Shown piece after piece: positions 27,753-35,921 of a DNA stretch of 64,000 nt. Within the stretch, counting starts at the first letter, position 1; the number at the start of each line of letters is the position of its first letter. The stretch lies in assembly GCA_963745865.1 (NCBI GenBank), contig CAVUYZ010000003.1, positions 434,001-498,000 of the forward strand, read 5' to 3'. Made by a program: the position numbers and the translations under genes. This stretch comes from JAHEDH01 sp963745865. GTDB taxonomy: Bacteria; Actinomycetota; Acidimicrobiia; Spongiisociales; ZC4RG35. The notes beneath the pieces are model-generated. The model searched no databases, had not been told where the DNA came from, and was given only the letters and a program-made list of their open reading frames with translations.

Positions 27753-28805
27753 ATGAGCATCGTCCACGTCGTAGGAACGGGAACGATCGGCGAGCCCCTG
27801 ATCGGGCTGCTGGCAGACCACAAGACCGATTTCGGGATCGAAGAGGTGACGTTCCACAAGCGGACGCCGCTTCTGAGTGAACGCGCCAAGGTCAACGACC
27901 TGGTCCGCCGGGGAGCGATCTTGTCGGTCGACGAGGACCGCAAAGGAGACTTCGAGGAACTCGGCCACGCCCCCAAGTACGGGGCGCGCGAGGCGATCGA
28001 TCGTGCAACGGTGGTGATCGATTGCACGCCGGTCGGGAATCGGATGAAAGAGGAGTTCTACGACGGAGCCACCGGCCCACGCGGGTTCATGGCCCAGGGA
28101 TCGGAGTTCGGGTTCGGGAAGATGTACGCCCGCGGGATCAACGATGCCGCGATCGTCGATGATGATCGATTTCTCCACATCGTTTCCTGCAACACCCACA
28201 ACATCGCCGTGCTCGTCAAGACGCTGGCGATGGATCCCGATGGGACCTCGCACCTCGAGGACGGTCGGTTCCTCTGTATGCGGAGAGCGAATGACATCAG
28301 CCAGTCATCGGGATTCGTAGCGAGCCCGACGGTCGAACCGCACAAAGAGGAGCGCTTCGGCACCCATCACGCCCGTGACGCTCATGTGTTGTTCGAGACG
28401 CTCGGCTATGACTTGCCGCTCTTCTCGTCGGCGGTGAAGCTCAACACCCAATACATGCATTCGATCCACTTCTCGTTGACGCTGGATCAGGACGTCACCG
28501 TCGACGAGGCAGTCGACCGCCTCCACGCCAACACCAGAGTGGCGGTCACACTGAAACGATCGGCGGGGGAGGTCTTCTCGTTCGGCCGCGATCACGGCTA
28601 CTTCGGGCGGATCCTCTCCCAGGCGGTGGTCTCGCTCGACACCCTCACCGTTCGCAACGGCAACGAGTTGGTCGGTTTCTGTTTCACCCCACAGGACGGC
28701 AACCCGCTGCTGTCGACCGTGGCAGGGATGTTGCGATACCTCGACCCGTCGACGATGGAAGCGCGGCTGGACGTGCTCCGCCCGTACCTCTATACCGAGG
28801 TCTGA
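27753..28805 (+). CDS. Type II glyceraldehyde-3-phosphate dehydrogenase-like protein
   Basis: A 350-residue NAD(P)-binding dehydrogenase resembling archaeal-type (type II) phosphorylating GAPDH. The N-terminal Rossmann motif is VVGTGTIGEPL at residues 5-15. The putative catalytic Cys146 is in IVSCNTHNIAVLVKTL, matching SCNT of the family, and the second-domain helix HTRDAH-like region is THHARDAHVLFETLG. A ribosome-binding site GAGAG precedes the ATG. It follows aceA within 20 bases, so it probably belongs to the glyoxylate operon. Classical GAPDH, a gluconeogenic isozyme, or a different aldehyde dehydrogenase are all possible. Confidence 0.75.
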   Translation: MSIVHVVGTGTIGEPLIGLLADHKTDFGIEEVTFHKRTPLLSERAKVNDLVRRGAILSVDEDRKGDFEELGHAPKYGAREAIDRATVVIDCTPVGNRMKEEFYDGATGPRGFMAQGSEFGFGKMYARGINDAAIVDDDRFLHIVSCNTHNIAVLVKTLAMDPDGTSHLEDGRFLCMRRANDISQSSGFVASPTVEPHKEERFGTHHARDAHVLFETLGYDLPLFSSAVKLNTQYMHSIHFSLTLDQDVTVDEAVDRLHANTRVAVTLKRSAGEVFSFGRDHGYFGRILSQAVVSLDTLTVRNGNELVGFCFTPQDGNPLLSTVAGMLRYLDPSTMEARLDVLRPYLYTEV

Positions 28806-29872
28806 GACTCGGGCGGAGCCGGGTCCCCCAGAGCGCGTGCTCCATTGACCTGCTTCACCACCACGATGCCAACTGCCAGGATCGGGACCGCCAGGAAGCC
28901 TCCGACGAGGCCGGCCACGATGAATCCGATCGTGAGGGCAACGATGATCAGCAGCGGATGCATGTCGGTCGCCTTCCCCACCAGGATCGGCATGAGGATG
29001 TCGCCCTCGAGTCGCTGAACCGCCAAGACGATCGCCACCACGATCAGCGCCTCGGTCAGCCCGACCGTGGCCAGAGCGACCAGCGCCGCGGCCAAGCCGG
29101 ACACCGTTGCTCCGATGAGCGGGAAGAATGCTCCGAAAAAGATCAGGAGGGAGAGCGGGATCACCAATGGCACGCCGAGGATGGCGAGGCCGATTCCAAT
29201 CACCAACGCGTCTGCCAGGCCGACCAGGGCGGTGCCTCCGAGATAGCTGCGCAGCGTGGCCCAGGAACGTTCCCCGATCCGGTGGATGAGCTCGCGGTGC
29301 TCATCCGGGGTGTAGCTGAGCAACCAGTGCCAGAACCGATCGCCGTCCTTGATGACGAAGAAGGCGAAGACCAGCATCAGCAAGAATCCGGTGACCACTT
29401 CGAGGACCGTGGCGGCACCTCCAGCCACGCCACCGAGTAGCTGTTCTGCGTTCGATGAGATCGAGTCTTGCGCCTGCTGGAGATAGTCGTCGACCCGTTC
29501 GGCACTCAGGCCGAGCGGACCGTCGGCGAGGTAGTCGGTGATCTGCAGGATCCCCTCGTCGACGGACGCATTGATCTCGTCAACGCTCGCAGCGATCTCG
29601 CCGGAGATGAAGGCGACAACGCCCACCAGCACCAGCGCGGCCCCCACGAAGGCGAGCATGGTGGAGAGCAGTCGGTTGACCCCCCGGGACCGGAGCCATG
29701 CGACCACCGGTGTCGCAAGCGATCCGACGAACAGCGAGAGGAGCGCCGGGATGACGAGCACCCTGATCTCAGCGAGGACGACCGTGGCGAGATAGGCGAC
29801 CCCAGCCAGCACCAGCAACCGCCATCCGATGGATGCGGATGTTCTCAGCCACGTGGGTACCGGGTCGTGCAT
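28790..29872 (-). CDS. AI-2E family (PerM-type) membrane protein
   Basis: A 360-residue polytopic membrane protein of the AI-2E/PerM family, whose members export small molecules or act as Na+/H+ antiporters. There are about eight hydrophobic segments in the usual pattern: two near 15-55, one near 68-90, a soluble coiled region to about 155, then five more. Family motifs include FPLIGATVSGLAAALVAL and GDILMPILVGKATDMHPLLIIVAL. Its 3' end overlaps the convergent GAPDH-like gene by 16 bases. Confidence 0.9.
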   Translation of the reverse strand: MHDPVPTWLRTSASIGWRLLVLAGVAYLATVVLAEIRVLVIPALLSLFVGSLATPVVAWLRSRGVNRLLSTMLAFVGAALVLVGVVAFISGEIAASVDEINASVDEGILQITDYLADGPLGLSAERVDDYLQQAQDSISSNAEQLLGGVAGGAATVLEVVTGFLLMLVFAFFVIKDGDRFWHWLLSYTPDEHRELIHRIGERSWATLRSYLGGTALVGLADALVIGIGLAILGVPLVIPLSLLIFFGAFFPLIGATVSGLAAALVALATVGLTEALIVVAIVLAVQRLEGDILMPILVGKATDMHPLLIIVALTIGFIVAGLVGGFLAVPILAVGIVVVKQVNGARALGDPAPPESQTSV

Positions 29873-29906
29873 GGGACGTCAAGCTAACGCGGTACCGTTG
29901 GAACTC

Positions 29907-30176
29907 ATGGACGGTCAATCACAACGACAGGCACTCACCGCCGCCGAGCGGGCGCTCGAGGCATTGGGGCGCAAGGATCCTTCGGCGGCCCGCACCGCAG
30001 TCGCGACCGCAATGGAACGCGACCAGATCGGGCTCTTCTCGTCGCTGGCCGACGCGGTCTATCTGGCGGCCACCGAGCTCGAGCGAGACGAGGAGATCTC
30101 CGAGTCCACCTGGAATCAGCTGGCCGACGCAGTCGGTCCCGGCCCGTTGGCCGGCATCGTCGAACAGATTCGCTGA
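29907..30176 (+). CDS. Small conserved hypothetical protein
   Basis: An 89-residue helical soluble protein, MDGQSQRQALTAAERALEAL to GPGPLAGIVEQIR. The start is the ATG at 29907; the frame is open further upstream, but that would overlap the AI-2E gene start region. The stop is directly followed by the GTG of the PHP gene with no gap, so the two are coupled. Unknown function; an adaptor for the phosphatase is possible but speculative. Confidence 0.65.
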   Translation: MDGQSQRQALTAAERALEALGRKDPSAARTAVATAMERDQIGLFSSLADAVYLAATELERDEEISESTWNQLADAVGPGPLAGIVEQIR

Positions 30177-31055
30177 GTGTCGGATCATCACCTGCACCTC
30201 CATCCGCATGCGGGCGGCGATGTCCCACCAGCATCCGACGACGTCGACTACGAGGCGTTGATCGACCGCTACGTGTCTGTGGGCGCCGACCGGGGCATCG
30301 ACGAGCTCGGATTCACCGAGCATCTCTACCGGTTCGTCGAGTCCGAGAACGCACTGGGCCGATTCTGGGAGAGCGACACACATCCCGAACTCGCAGAGCA
30401 CTCGCGGCGATTCGTGGAAGCAGACCGAACGCTGTCGATCGAGACCTATGTCGAGGCGATCACTGCGGCCAAGGATCGGGGCCTCCCGGTTCGGTTGGGG
30501 CTCGAGATCGACTACTTCCCCGACACGATCGACGCGGTCCTCGCGTTGATCGATCCGTATCCGTGGGACTTCTTGATCGGATCCGTCCACTGGATCGGTC
30601 CGTGGGCGATCGATTCCAGCCAGGTGGCGGCCGAGTTCGAGCGGCGCGGGGTCGAACAGGCGTGGTCGGAGTACTTCGAGTTGGTGAGATCTCTTGCTGC
30701 ATCCGGGGCAGTCGACGTCCTCGCTCACGTCGACGTCTGCAAGAAGTACGGCTATCGACCCGAGCGCGAGCCGCTGGAGTCGTACGCCGCTGTGGTGGCG
30801 GCTGCTGTGGAAACCGGGACCGCAGTCGAGGTGTCGAGCCAGGGGCTCAGAAAACCCGCAGCCGAGGAGTATCCGTCGCCTGCGTTCCTCGAGATGTTCC
30901 ATGCGGCGGGCGTCCCGATCACGCTGGCGAGCGACGCGCACGCGGCCGACGACGTCGGCGACGCCAACGATCGACTGGTCGATGCAGCCCGCAAGGCCGG
31001 CTACGAGACGCGACTCGGTTTCGAGGGACGGACGCGTACCTCGTTCCCCTTGTGA
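30177..31055 (+). CDS. PHP-domain histidinol-phosphatase-like hydrolase
   Basis: A 292-residue PHP-family phosphoesterase of the HisK type. The metal-binding motifs are HHLHLHPH at residues 4-11, ELGFTEHLY near 43-51, GLEIDYF, SVHWIG, VLAHVDV and SDAHAADDVGD. In firmicutes and some actinobacteria this enzyme dephosphorylates histidinol phosphate, but no other his gene is near, so another sugar or nucleotide phosphate is possible. The GTG start abuts the stop of the preceding small gene. Confidence 0.85.
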   Translation: MSDHHLHLHPHAGGDVPPASDDVDYEALIDRYVSVGADRGIDELGFTEHLYRFVESENALGRFWESDTHPELAEHSRRFVEADRTLSIETYVEAITAAKDRGLPVRLGLEIDYFPDTIDAVLALIDPYPWDFLIGSVHWIGPWAIDSSQVAAEFERRGVEQAWSEYFELVRSLAASGAVDVLAHVDVCKKYGYRPEREPLESYAAVVAAAVETGTAVEVSSQGLRKPAAEEYPSPAFLEMFHAAGVPITLASDAHAADDVGDANDRLVDAARKAGYETRLGFEGRTRTSFPL

Positions 31056-31118
31056 CAATCGTCGGGGTTCGGCCCGTCGAATCATGACTGCAACCACCGG
31101 CGGATACACTCCTCGATC

Positions 31119-32459
31119 ATGTCCTCCACCCCCACGGTCTGGCTGACCACGCTCGGCTGCGCAAAGAATCAGGTCGATTCCGAGAAGGTCGAAGTGATGC
31201 TCGGAGAAGCCGGCTACCGCCGGGCCGACTCGCCCGAGTCTGCCGACGTCGTCATGGTGAACACCTGTGCCTTCATCGAGGAGGCCAGGGCTGAGTCCGT
31301 TGACACCATCCTCGAGATGCAGGACACAAAGCGCGCCGACGCTCGCACGATCGTGATCGGATGCATGGCCCAACGGTTCGGCACCGATGTCGCTGAGGCG
31401 TTGCCCGAGGTCGATGCGATCCTCGGCCTCGATCGCTACGGAGAGCTGGTCGGAACGCTCGACCGCTTGACGGGCTTCGGGGGGGATCCCGAAACCGTGC
31501 TCCTCGGGACCGAGATACGACGCCGACCGAAGATGGACATTCTCAACCTCGTGAACCGCCCGGCTCCGACGTTTCCGTACGCATATGTGAAGGTCGCCGA
31601 GGGATGCGACAAGCCGTGCACGTTCTGTGCCATCCCGCTGATCCGCGGCAAGCAGCGCTCACGACGTCCGACAGAAATCAGGGACGAGGTGGCCGGTCTG
31701 GTTGGCGCCGGCGTACGGGAAGTCGTGCTGGTGGCTCAGGACCTGGCTGCATACGGTCGTGACATCGATGCCCCGGGTGCGGGGATCGTCGATCTGCTCC
31801 GGTTCTGCTCCGATGTCGACGGGTTGGACCGAATGCGCCTTCTCTACCTGTATCCGAAGGAGATCCGGCCGTCGCTCATCGAAGAGATGGCGGCGAACCC
31901 CAAAATCGCCACATACTTCGATCTCTCGCTGCAGCACTCCTCGGTCGAGCTGCTCAGGGCGATGAAGCGACCAGGAGGAGCAGAGCGGTACATCGAGCTC
32001 ATCTCACAGATCCGCCAGGCTGCACCCGACGCCGCCACTCGCAGTTCCTTCATCGTCGGGTTCCCCGGCGAGACCGACGACCAGGTGGAGGAACTGGCCG
32101 AGTTTCTTGAAGAGGTCCGACTCGACTGGGCCGGGTTCTTCCCCTATTCGCCCGAGCCGGGCACGCCTGCCGCCGACCTCGATGGCCGGATCGACCGCGA
32201 GGAGATCAACGAGCGACTTCGCTATCTCCAGGGCGTCCAGGAAGACATCACCTACGACGCCAATTCGGCGATGGTCGGCCACACCGTTGACGTGCTCGTC
32301 GACCAGATCGAGGACGGCGTCGCCGTCGGTCGCTCGTGGCGCGAGGCTCCGGAGATCGACGGCGTGATCACCCTCGATCGCGGGGAGCCCCGCCAATGGG
32401 TCGAAGCACGGATCTCAGCCGTGGTCGGCACGGATCTCGAGGCGGTTGTCGTCGGGTGA
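31119..32459 (+). CDS. rimO: Ribosomal protein S12 methylthiotransferase
   Basis: A radical-SAM methylthiotransferase that modifies an aspartate of ribosomal protein S12. It is 446 residues long, with the three-Cys N-terminal MTTase domain (LGCAKNQVDSE, NTCAF, GCMAQRF), the radical-SAM motif GCDKPCTFC near 162-170, and a TRAM-like C-terminus. CAKNQVDSE distinguishes RimO from MiaB, whose version in this window is CQMNEHDSE. cinA follows. Confidence 0.95.
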   Translation: MSSTPTVWLTTLGCAKNQVDSEKVEVMLGEAGYRRADSPESADVVMVNTCAFIEEARAESVDTILEMQDTKRADARTIVIGCMAQRFGTDVAEALPEVDAILGLDRYGELVGTLDRLTGFGGDPETVLLGTEIRRRPKMDILNLVNRPAPTFPYAYVKVAEGCDKPCTFCAIPLIRGKQRSRRPTEIRDEVAGLVGAGVREVVLVAQDLAAYGRDIDAPGAGIVDLLRFCSDVDGLDRMRLLYLYPKEIRPSLIEEMAANPKIATYFDLSLQHSSVELLRAMKRPGGAERYIELISQIRQAAPDAATRSSFIVGFPGETDDQVEELAEFLEEVRLDWAGFFPYSPEPGTPAADLDGRIDREEINERLRYLQGVQEDITYDANSAMVGHTVDVLVDQIEDGVAVGRSWREAPEIDGVITLDRGEPRQWVEARISAVVGTDLEAVVVG

Positions 32460-32490
32460 GACGCAGAGTGGCACAGTGGGGAGATCGAAC

Positions 32491-33736
32491 ATGATCGTCG
32501 AGGTGATCGCCATCGGAACCGAGCTGCTGCTCGGTCAGATCGTCAACACCAACGCCAGCCACATCGGGTCCCGCATCGCCGACCTCGGTCTGGACGCGCA
32601 TTATCAGCAGACCGTCGGCGACAACCTCGCCCGCATGGCCAGCGCCATCAGCCTGGCGATCTCGAGGTCGGACGCCGTCATCATCACCGGCGGCATCGGA
32701 CCCACCCAGGACGACATCACTCGCGAGGCGATGTGCGAGGCAACGGGTCGATCGATGTCGTTCTCCGACGAGTATGCCGAGGCACTGCGGCGACGGTACG
32801 CCGAGTTGTCACGACACATGCCCGAGTCCAATCTCCGTCAGGCAGAGCACCCGGAGGGCTCTGAACTCCTTCCGAATCCGCGTGGTACCGCGCCCGGCAT
32901 CGTGTTGGACCACGACGACACGCTGATCTTCGCAGTGCCGGGGGTTCCCGAAGAGATGCAGATGCTTGCTCGACGAGCAAGTCCTGCCGCGGATCACAGC
33001 CAAGGCGGGCATCGACAGCGTCCTCGTGAGCCGTGTCATTCGCACCTGGGGTCGAGGGGAGTCGGCGGTCGCCGAGCAACTCGAGGACCTATTTCAAGCG
33101 ACCACCAACCCCTCGATGGCATTCCTGGCGTCGTCGGGCGAGATCAAGGTTCGCCTGACGGCGAAGGCCGCGTCGACGGAGCAGGCGGAAGCGTTGATTG
33201 CGCCGATTCAAGCCGAGGTGGTCGAACGTCTCGGGTCGTTGGTGTTCGGCATCGACTCAGAGGAGATCGAGCACGTCATCCTCGGGTTGGCCCGCAACCG
33301 GGGATGGACGATCGGTTCTGCCGAGTCTGCCACCGCTGGGTTGGTGGCTGGTCGGCTCACCTCCGTCGCGGGGAGTTCGGATGTGTTCCGGGGCAGCATC
33401 GTGGCCTATGCGACGGACCTCAAGACCGATCTGCTCGGGGTGGCATCCGAGACCATCGACGGTGGTGTCGTCAGCGAGGGGACGGCGCTTGCGATGGCCA
33501 AGGGGGCACGCCGCCGCCTCGGGGTCGACGTTGCGGTGTCGACCACGGGATACGCCGGCCCCGACGCCGGCGAGGATCCACCCGGGACGATGGTGTTCGC
33601 GGTGGCGACGCCTGAAGGCGCAAGGGCGAGGACCCTGCACCTACCGGGCGACCGCGAGCGGGTCCGGACCTATTCGGTGACTGCGGCACTCCAACTCCTC
33701 AGGCTGGGGATGTCCGGCGTCTGGTGGGGTGCGTGA
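32491..33736 (+). CDS. cinA: CinA: competence/damage-inducible, nicotinamide-nucleotide amidohydrolase, frameshift
   Basis: A two-domain protein: an N-terminal MoCF/COG1058 domain (MIVEVIAIGTELLLGQ, ITGGIGPTQDDITREA) and a C-terminal PncC domain (GSAESATAGLVAGRLTSVAGSS) that deamidates nicotinamide mononucleotide. The first part is read from the ATG at 32491 to about 32,965 (VPEEMQML). The remainder, from LDEQVLPRI, is in the next frame; the shift at ATGCTTGC equals one extra base. The corrected length is about 414 residues, normal for CinA. Its place just ahead of thpR and recA is the usual actinobacterial arrangement. Confidence 0.9.
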
Positions 33737-33751
33737 GCGGATGGAGATCGG

Positions 33752-34282
33752 GTGAAGGTCTTCGTTGCGGTCCGTCCGCCGATCGATGTGCGAGCGGTGC
33801 TCTCCGAGGTGACGGCAGGGTGGGATCTACCCGGGAGGGTCGTCCCTGCGGACAACTGGCACTTGACACTCCGATTTGTCGGGAAGATGGACGATGTGTC
33901 GATCGATCGCCTGCTCGCAGACCTCGATCAGGCCGAACTCGGTGGAAGCTTCGGTGTCACCCTGGCCACCGTCGGCACATTCCCGAATCCGGAGAAGGCG
34001 ACCGTGCTCTGGCTCGGCCTCCGACGAGGCATCGACCGCATGTCGGAACTGGCGGGGCGGATCGACGACGCAGTCGACCGAATCGGTTTTGGACGCGAGG
34101 AGCGGCCGTTCGTTCCTCATCTCACGTTGTCGCGAATTCGCCCTCCGGTTCGGGTGAATCGGCTGGTCGATGAGATCGACGTTCCGCCGATGCGGTTCGA
34201 TGTGCACGAAGTGATCGTGTTCTCGTCGATCGATGGGGTGGATGGGCCGGTCTACGAGGAAATCGACACCGTTTCGGTGTGA
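33752..34282 (+). CDS. thpR: RNA 2',3'-cyclic phosphodiesterase (2H family)
   Basis: A 176-residue 2H phosphoesterase that opens 2',3'-cyclic phosphates, with the two catalytic motifs HLTLRF near residue 31 and HLTLSR near residue 125. The GTG start at 33752 lies 15 bases after cinA. It is the last gene before the recA promoter region and forms a group with cinA. Confidence 0.92.
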   Translation: MKVFVAVRPPIDVRAVLSEVTAGWDLPGRVVPADNWHLTLRFVGKMDDVSIDRLLADLDQAELGGSFGVTLATVGTFPNPEKATVLWLGLRRGIDRMSELAGRIDDAVDRIGFGREERPFVPHLTLSRIRPPVRVNRLVDEIDVPPMRFDVHEVIVFSSIDGVDGPVYEEIDTVSV

Positions 34283-34409
34283 TTCTCGGGCATGGCGGCT
34301 CGGCCGAATCACCCGCTCTGCTACACCGCTCCGCCCAGATTCTGCTGTCGACTCGGACGCGAATGGCCGCAGTCGTTCGATGTTCGTGATTACGATTCAG
34401 CAACGGTCC

Positions 34410-34438
34410 TTGGCATCGAACACATGTTCGTGTAGCGT
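34410..34438 (+). promoter_or_regulatory. recA promoter with LexA box in the spacer
   Basis: A plausible -35 TTGGCA (34410-34415) and -10 TAGCGT (34433-34438) are separated by 17 bases. A perfect SOS box, CGAACACATGTTCG, occupies 34417-34430 inside that spacer. LexA binding here would block RNA polymerase directly. The box matches the CGAAC-N4-GTTCG consensus of Gram-positive LexA. Transcription would leave an untranslated leader of about 145 bases before recA. The -10 is weak, as expected for a repressed promoter; the transcription start is inferred. Confidence 0.8.
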
Positions 34439-34526
34439 CCTCGGAACACAGAAGCGAAGTTCTGTCACACCCGACCCGTAGGTTCTGTTCTACGAGCCGG
34501 AATCGCAGGCCCGCACAGACGACAAC

Positions 34527-34560
34527 GCATCCACAGCAACCAGGCATCCACAGCAACCAG
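34527..34560 (+). repeat. Perfect 17-bp tandem duplication in the recA leader
   Basis: GCATCCACAGCAACCAG occurs twice head to tail (34527-34543 and 34544-34560), ending 28 bases before the recA start. The copies are identical, so the duplication is recent or maintained. It lies between the LexA box and the ribosome-binding site AGAGAGG, within the predicted untranslated leader. The rest of 34283-34526 holds the promoter and no gene. Confidence 0.85.
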
Positions 34561-34588
34561 CTGAGACAAGGTCAAGAGAGGTAGACCC

Positions 34589-35686
34589 GTGGCGAAACGA
34601 CAGAACCAGGATCCCGTGAACTACGTCGGGCGAGACCCGAAGGAGCGCAACAAGGCGCTCGACATGGCGATGTCGCAGATCGAGCGACAGTTCGGCAAGG
34701 GCTCCATCATGAAGATGGGCGACGCCGCGACTGTCAAAGCCGAAGTGATCTCAACCGGAGCGCTCGCAGTCGACCTTGCCCTCGGTGTCGGTGGGGTTCC
34801 TCGTGGCCGTGTCGTCGAGATCTTCGGGCCAGAGTCGTCGGGAAAGACCACGCTCTCGCTCCATATCGTCGCCGAGGCCCAGCGCAACGGTGGGATCGCC
34901 GCATTCATCGACGCCGAGCATGCCCTCGACCCCATCTATGCCAGGGCACTCGGGGTGGATGTCGACGAGCTGTTGATCTCTCAGCCCGACACAGGGGAGC
35001 AGGCGCTCGAGATCGCCGACATGTTGATCCGCTCAGGAGCTCTCGATGTCGTCGTGATCGACTCGGTGGCTGCTCTGGTTCCTCGCGCTGAGATCGAAGG
35101 GGAGATGGGCGACACGCATGTCGGCCTCCAGGCCCGCTTGATGTCGCAGGCGCTGCGGAAGCTCACAGCCAACCTCCATCGATCAAAGACGACTGCGATC
35201 TTCATCAACCAGCTTCGCGAGAAGATCGGCGTCATGTTCGGGTCGCCGGAAACGACTCCCGGTGGGCGCGCGTTGAAGTTCTACTCATCGGTCCGGATCG
35301 ACATTCGCAGGATCGAGTCGCTCAAGGACGGCGGCGAGAACGTCGGTAACCGCTGTCGGGTCAAGATCGTCAAGAACAAGATGGCGCCACCGTTCCGTCA
35401 GGCCGAATTCGACATCATGTTCGGTGAGGGCATCTCGCGGGAGGGAAGCCTCCTCGATGTGGCGGTCGATCTGGGCATCGTCCGCAAGAGCGGTGCCTGG
35501 TTCACGTTCGAGGACGAACAGCTGGGCCAGGGACGCGAGAACGCCAAACGGTTCCTGAAGGAGAGTCCGGAGGTTTCGATGCAGCTCCAGGCCCGGGTCT
35601 ACGACGAGGCCGGTCTCAACGACTCCGTCGATGAGCCTGAGGAGGAATCCGAAGGATTGGAGAGCTCAGAGGTCGAGGAAGAGTGA
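34589..35686 (+). CDS. recA: RecA recombinase
   Basis: The strand-exchange ATPase and LexA co-protease central to homologous recombination and the SOS response. It is 365 residues with Walker A GPESSGKTT at 80-88, Walker B VVVIDSVAAL near 160, loop 2 FINQLREKIGVMFGSPETTPGG, and an acidic C-terminal tail. The GTG start has a ribosome-binding site AGAGAGG. The promoter carries a LexA box. The usual neighbour recX is not found downstream; rny follows instead. Confidence 0.98.
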   Translation: MAKRQNQDPVNYVGRDPKERNKALDMAMSQIERQFGKGSIMKMGDAATVKAEVISTGALAVDLALGVGGVPRGRVVEIFGPESSGKTTLSLHIVAEAQRNGGIAAFIDAEHALDPIYARALGVDVDELLISQPDTGEQALEIADMLIRSGALDVVVIDSVAALVPRAEIEGEMGDTHVGLQARLMSQALRKLTANLHRSKTTAIFINQLREKIGVMFGSPETTPGGRALKFYSSVRIDIRRIESLKDGGENVGNRCRVKIVKNKMAPPFRQAEFDIMFGEGISREGSLLDVAVDLGIVRKSGAWFTFEDEQLGQGRENAKRFLKESPEVSMQLQARVYDEAGLNDSVDEPEEESEGLESSEVEEE

Positions 35687-35854
35687 CGGTCGTGTCAGAT
35701 CGTGAACTCGTGTTGTAGCATGAAGGACAAGGCACATAACACATTGAACAAAGCGTGACACCCAGATGATCGACGACCAGAGAAGGAACCACTGCAAACG
35801 GCCGGCATGACGCCTGCCCGCTCGTGAACATCCAACTCTGATCCACGGTATGTG

Positions 35855-35874
35855 CCGAACCCCTTGGGGTTCGG
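35855..35874 (+). terminator. Hairpin after recA
   Basis: CCGAACCCC-TT-GGGGTTCGG is a perfect 9-bp stem with a two-base loop, followed by CTTTGCCGTTTCT, a weak T-rich stretch. It lies 170 bases after the recA stop and 48 bases before rny. It is a likely intrinsic terminator of recA, or an attenuator for rny. The region 35687-35854 shows no gene. Confidence 0.65.
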
Positions 35875-35921
35875 CTTTGCCGTTTCTGAGGGTGATCGCG
35901 CACTGAAAGTGAGCAGACACG

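Noticed and set aside
29919..31373. 484-codon minus-strand open frame
   Set aside because: Antisense to the PHP hydrolase and rimO.
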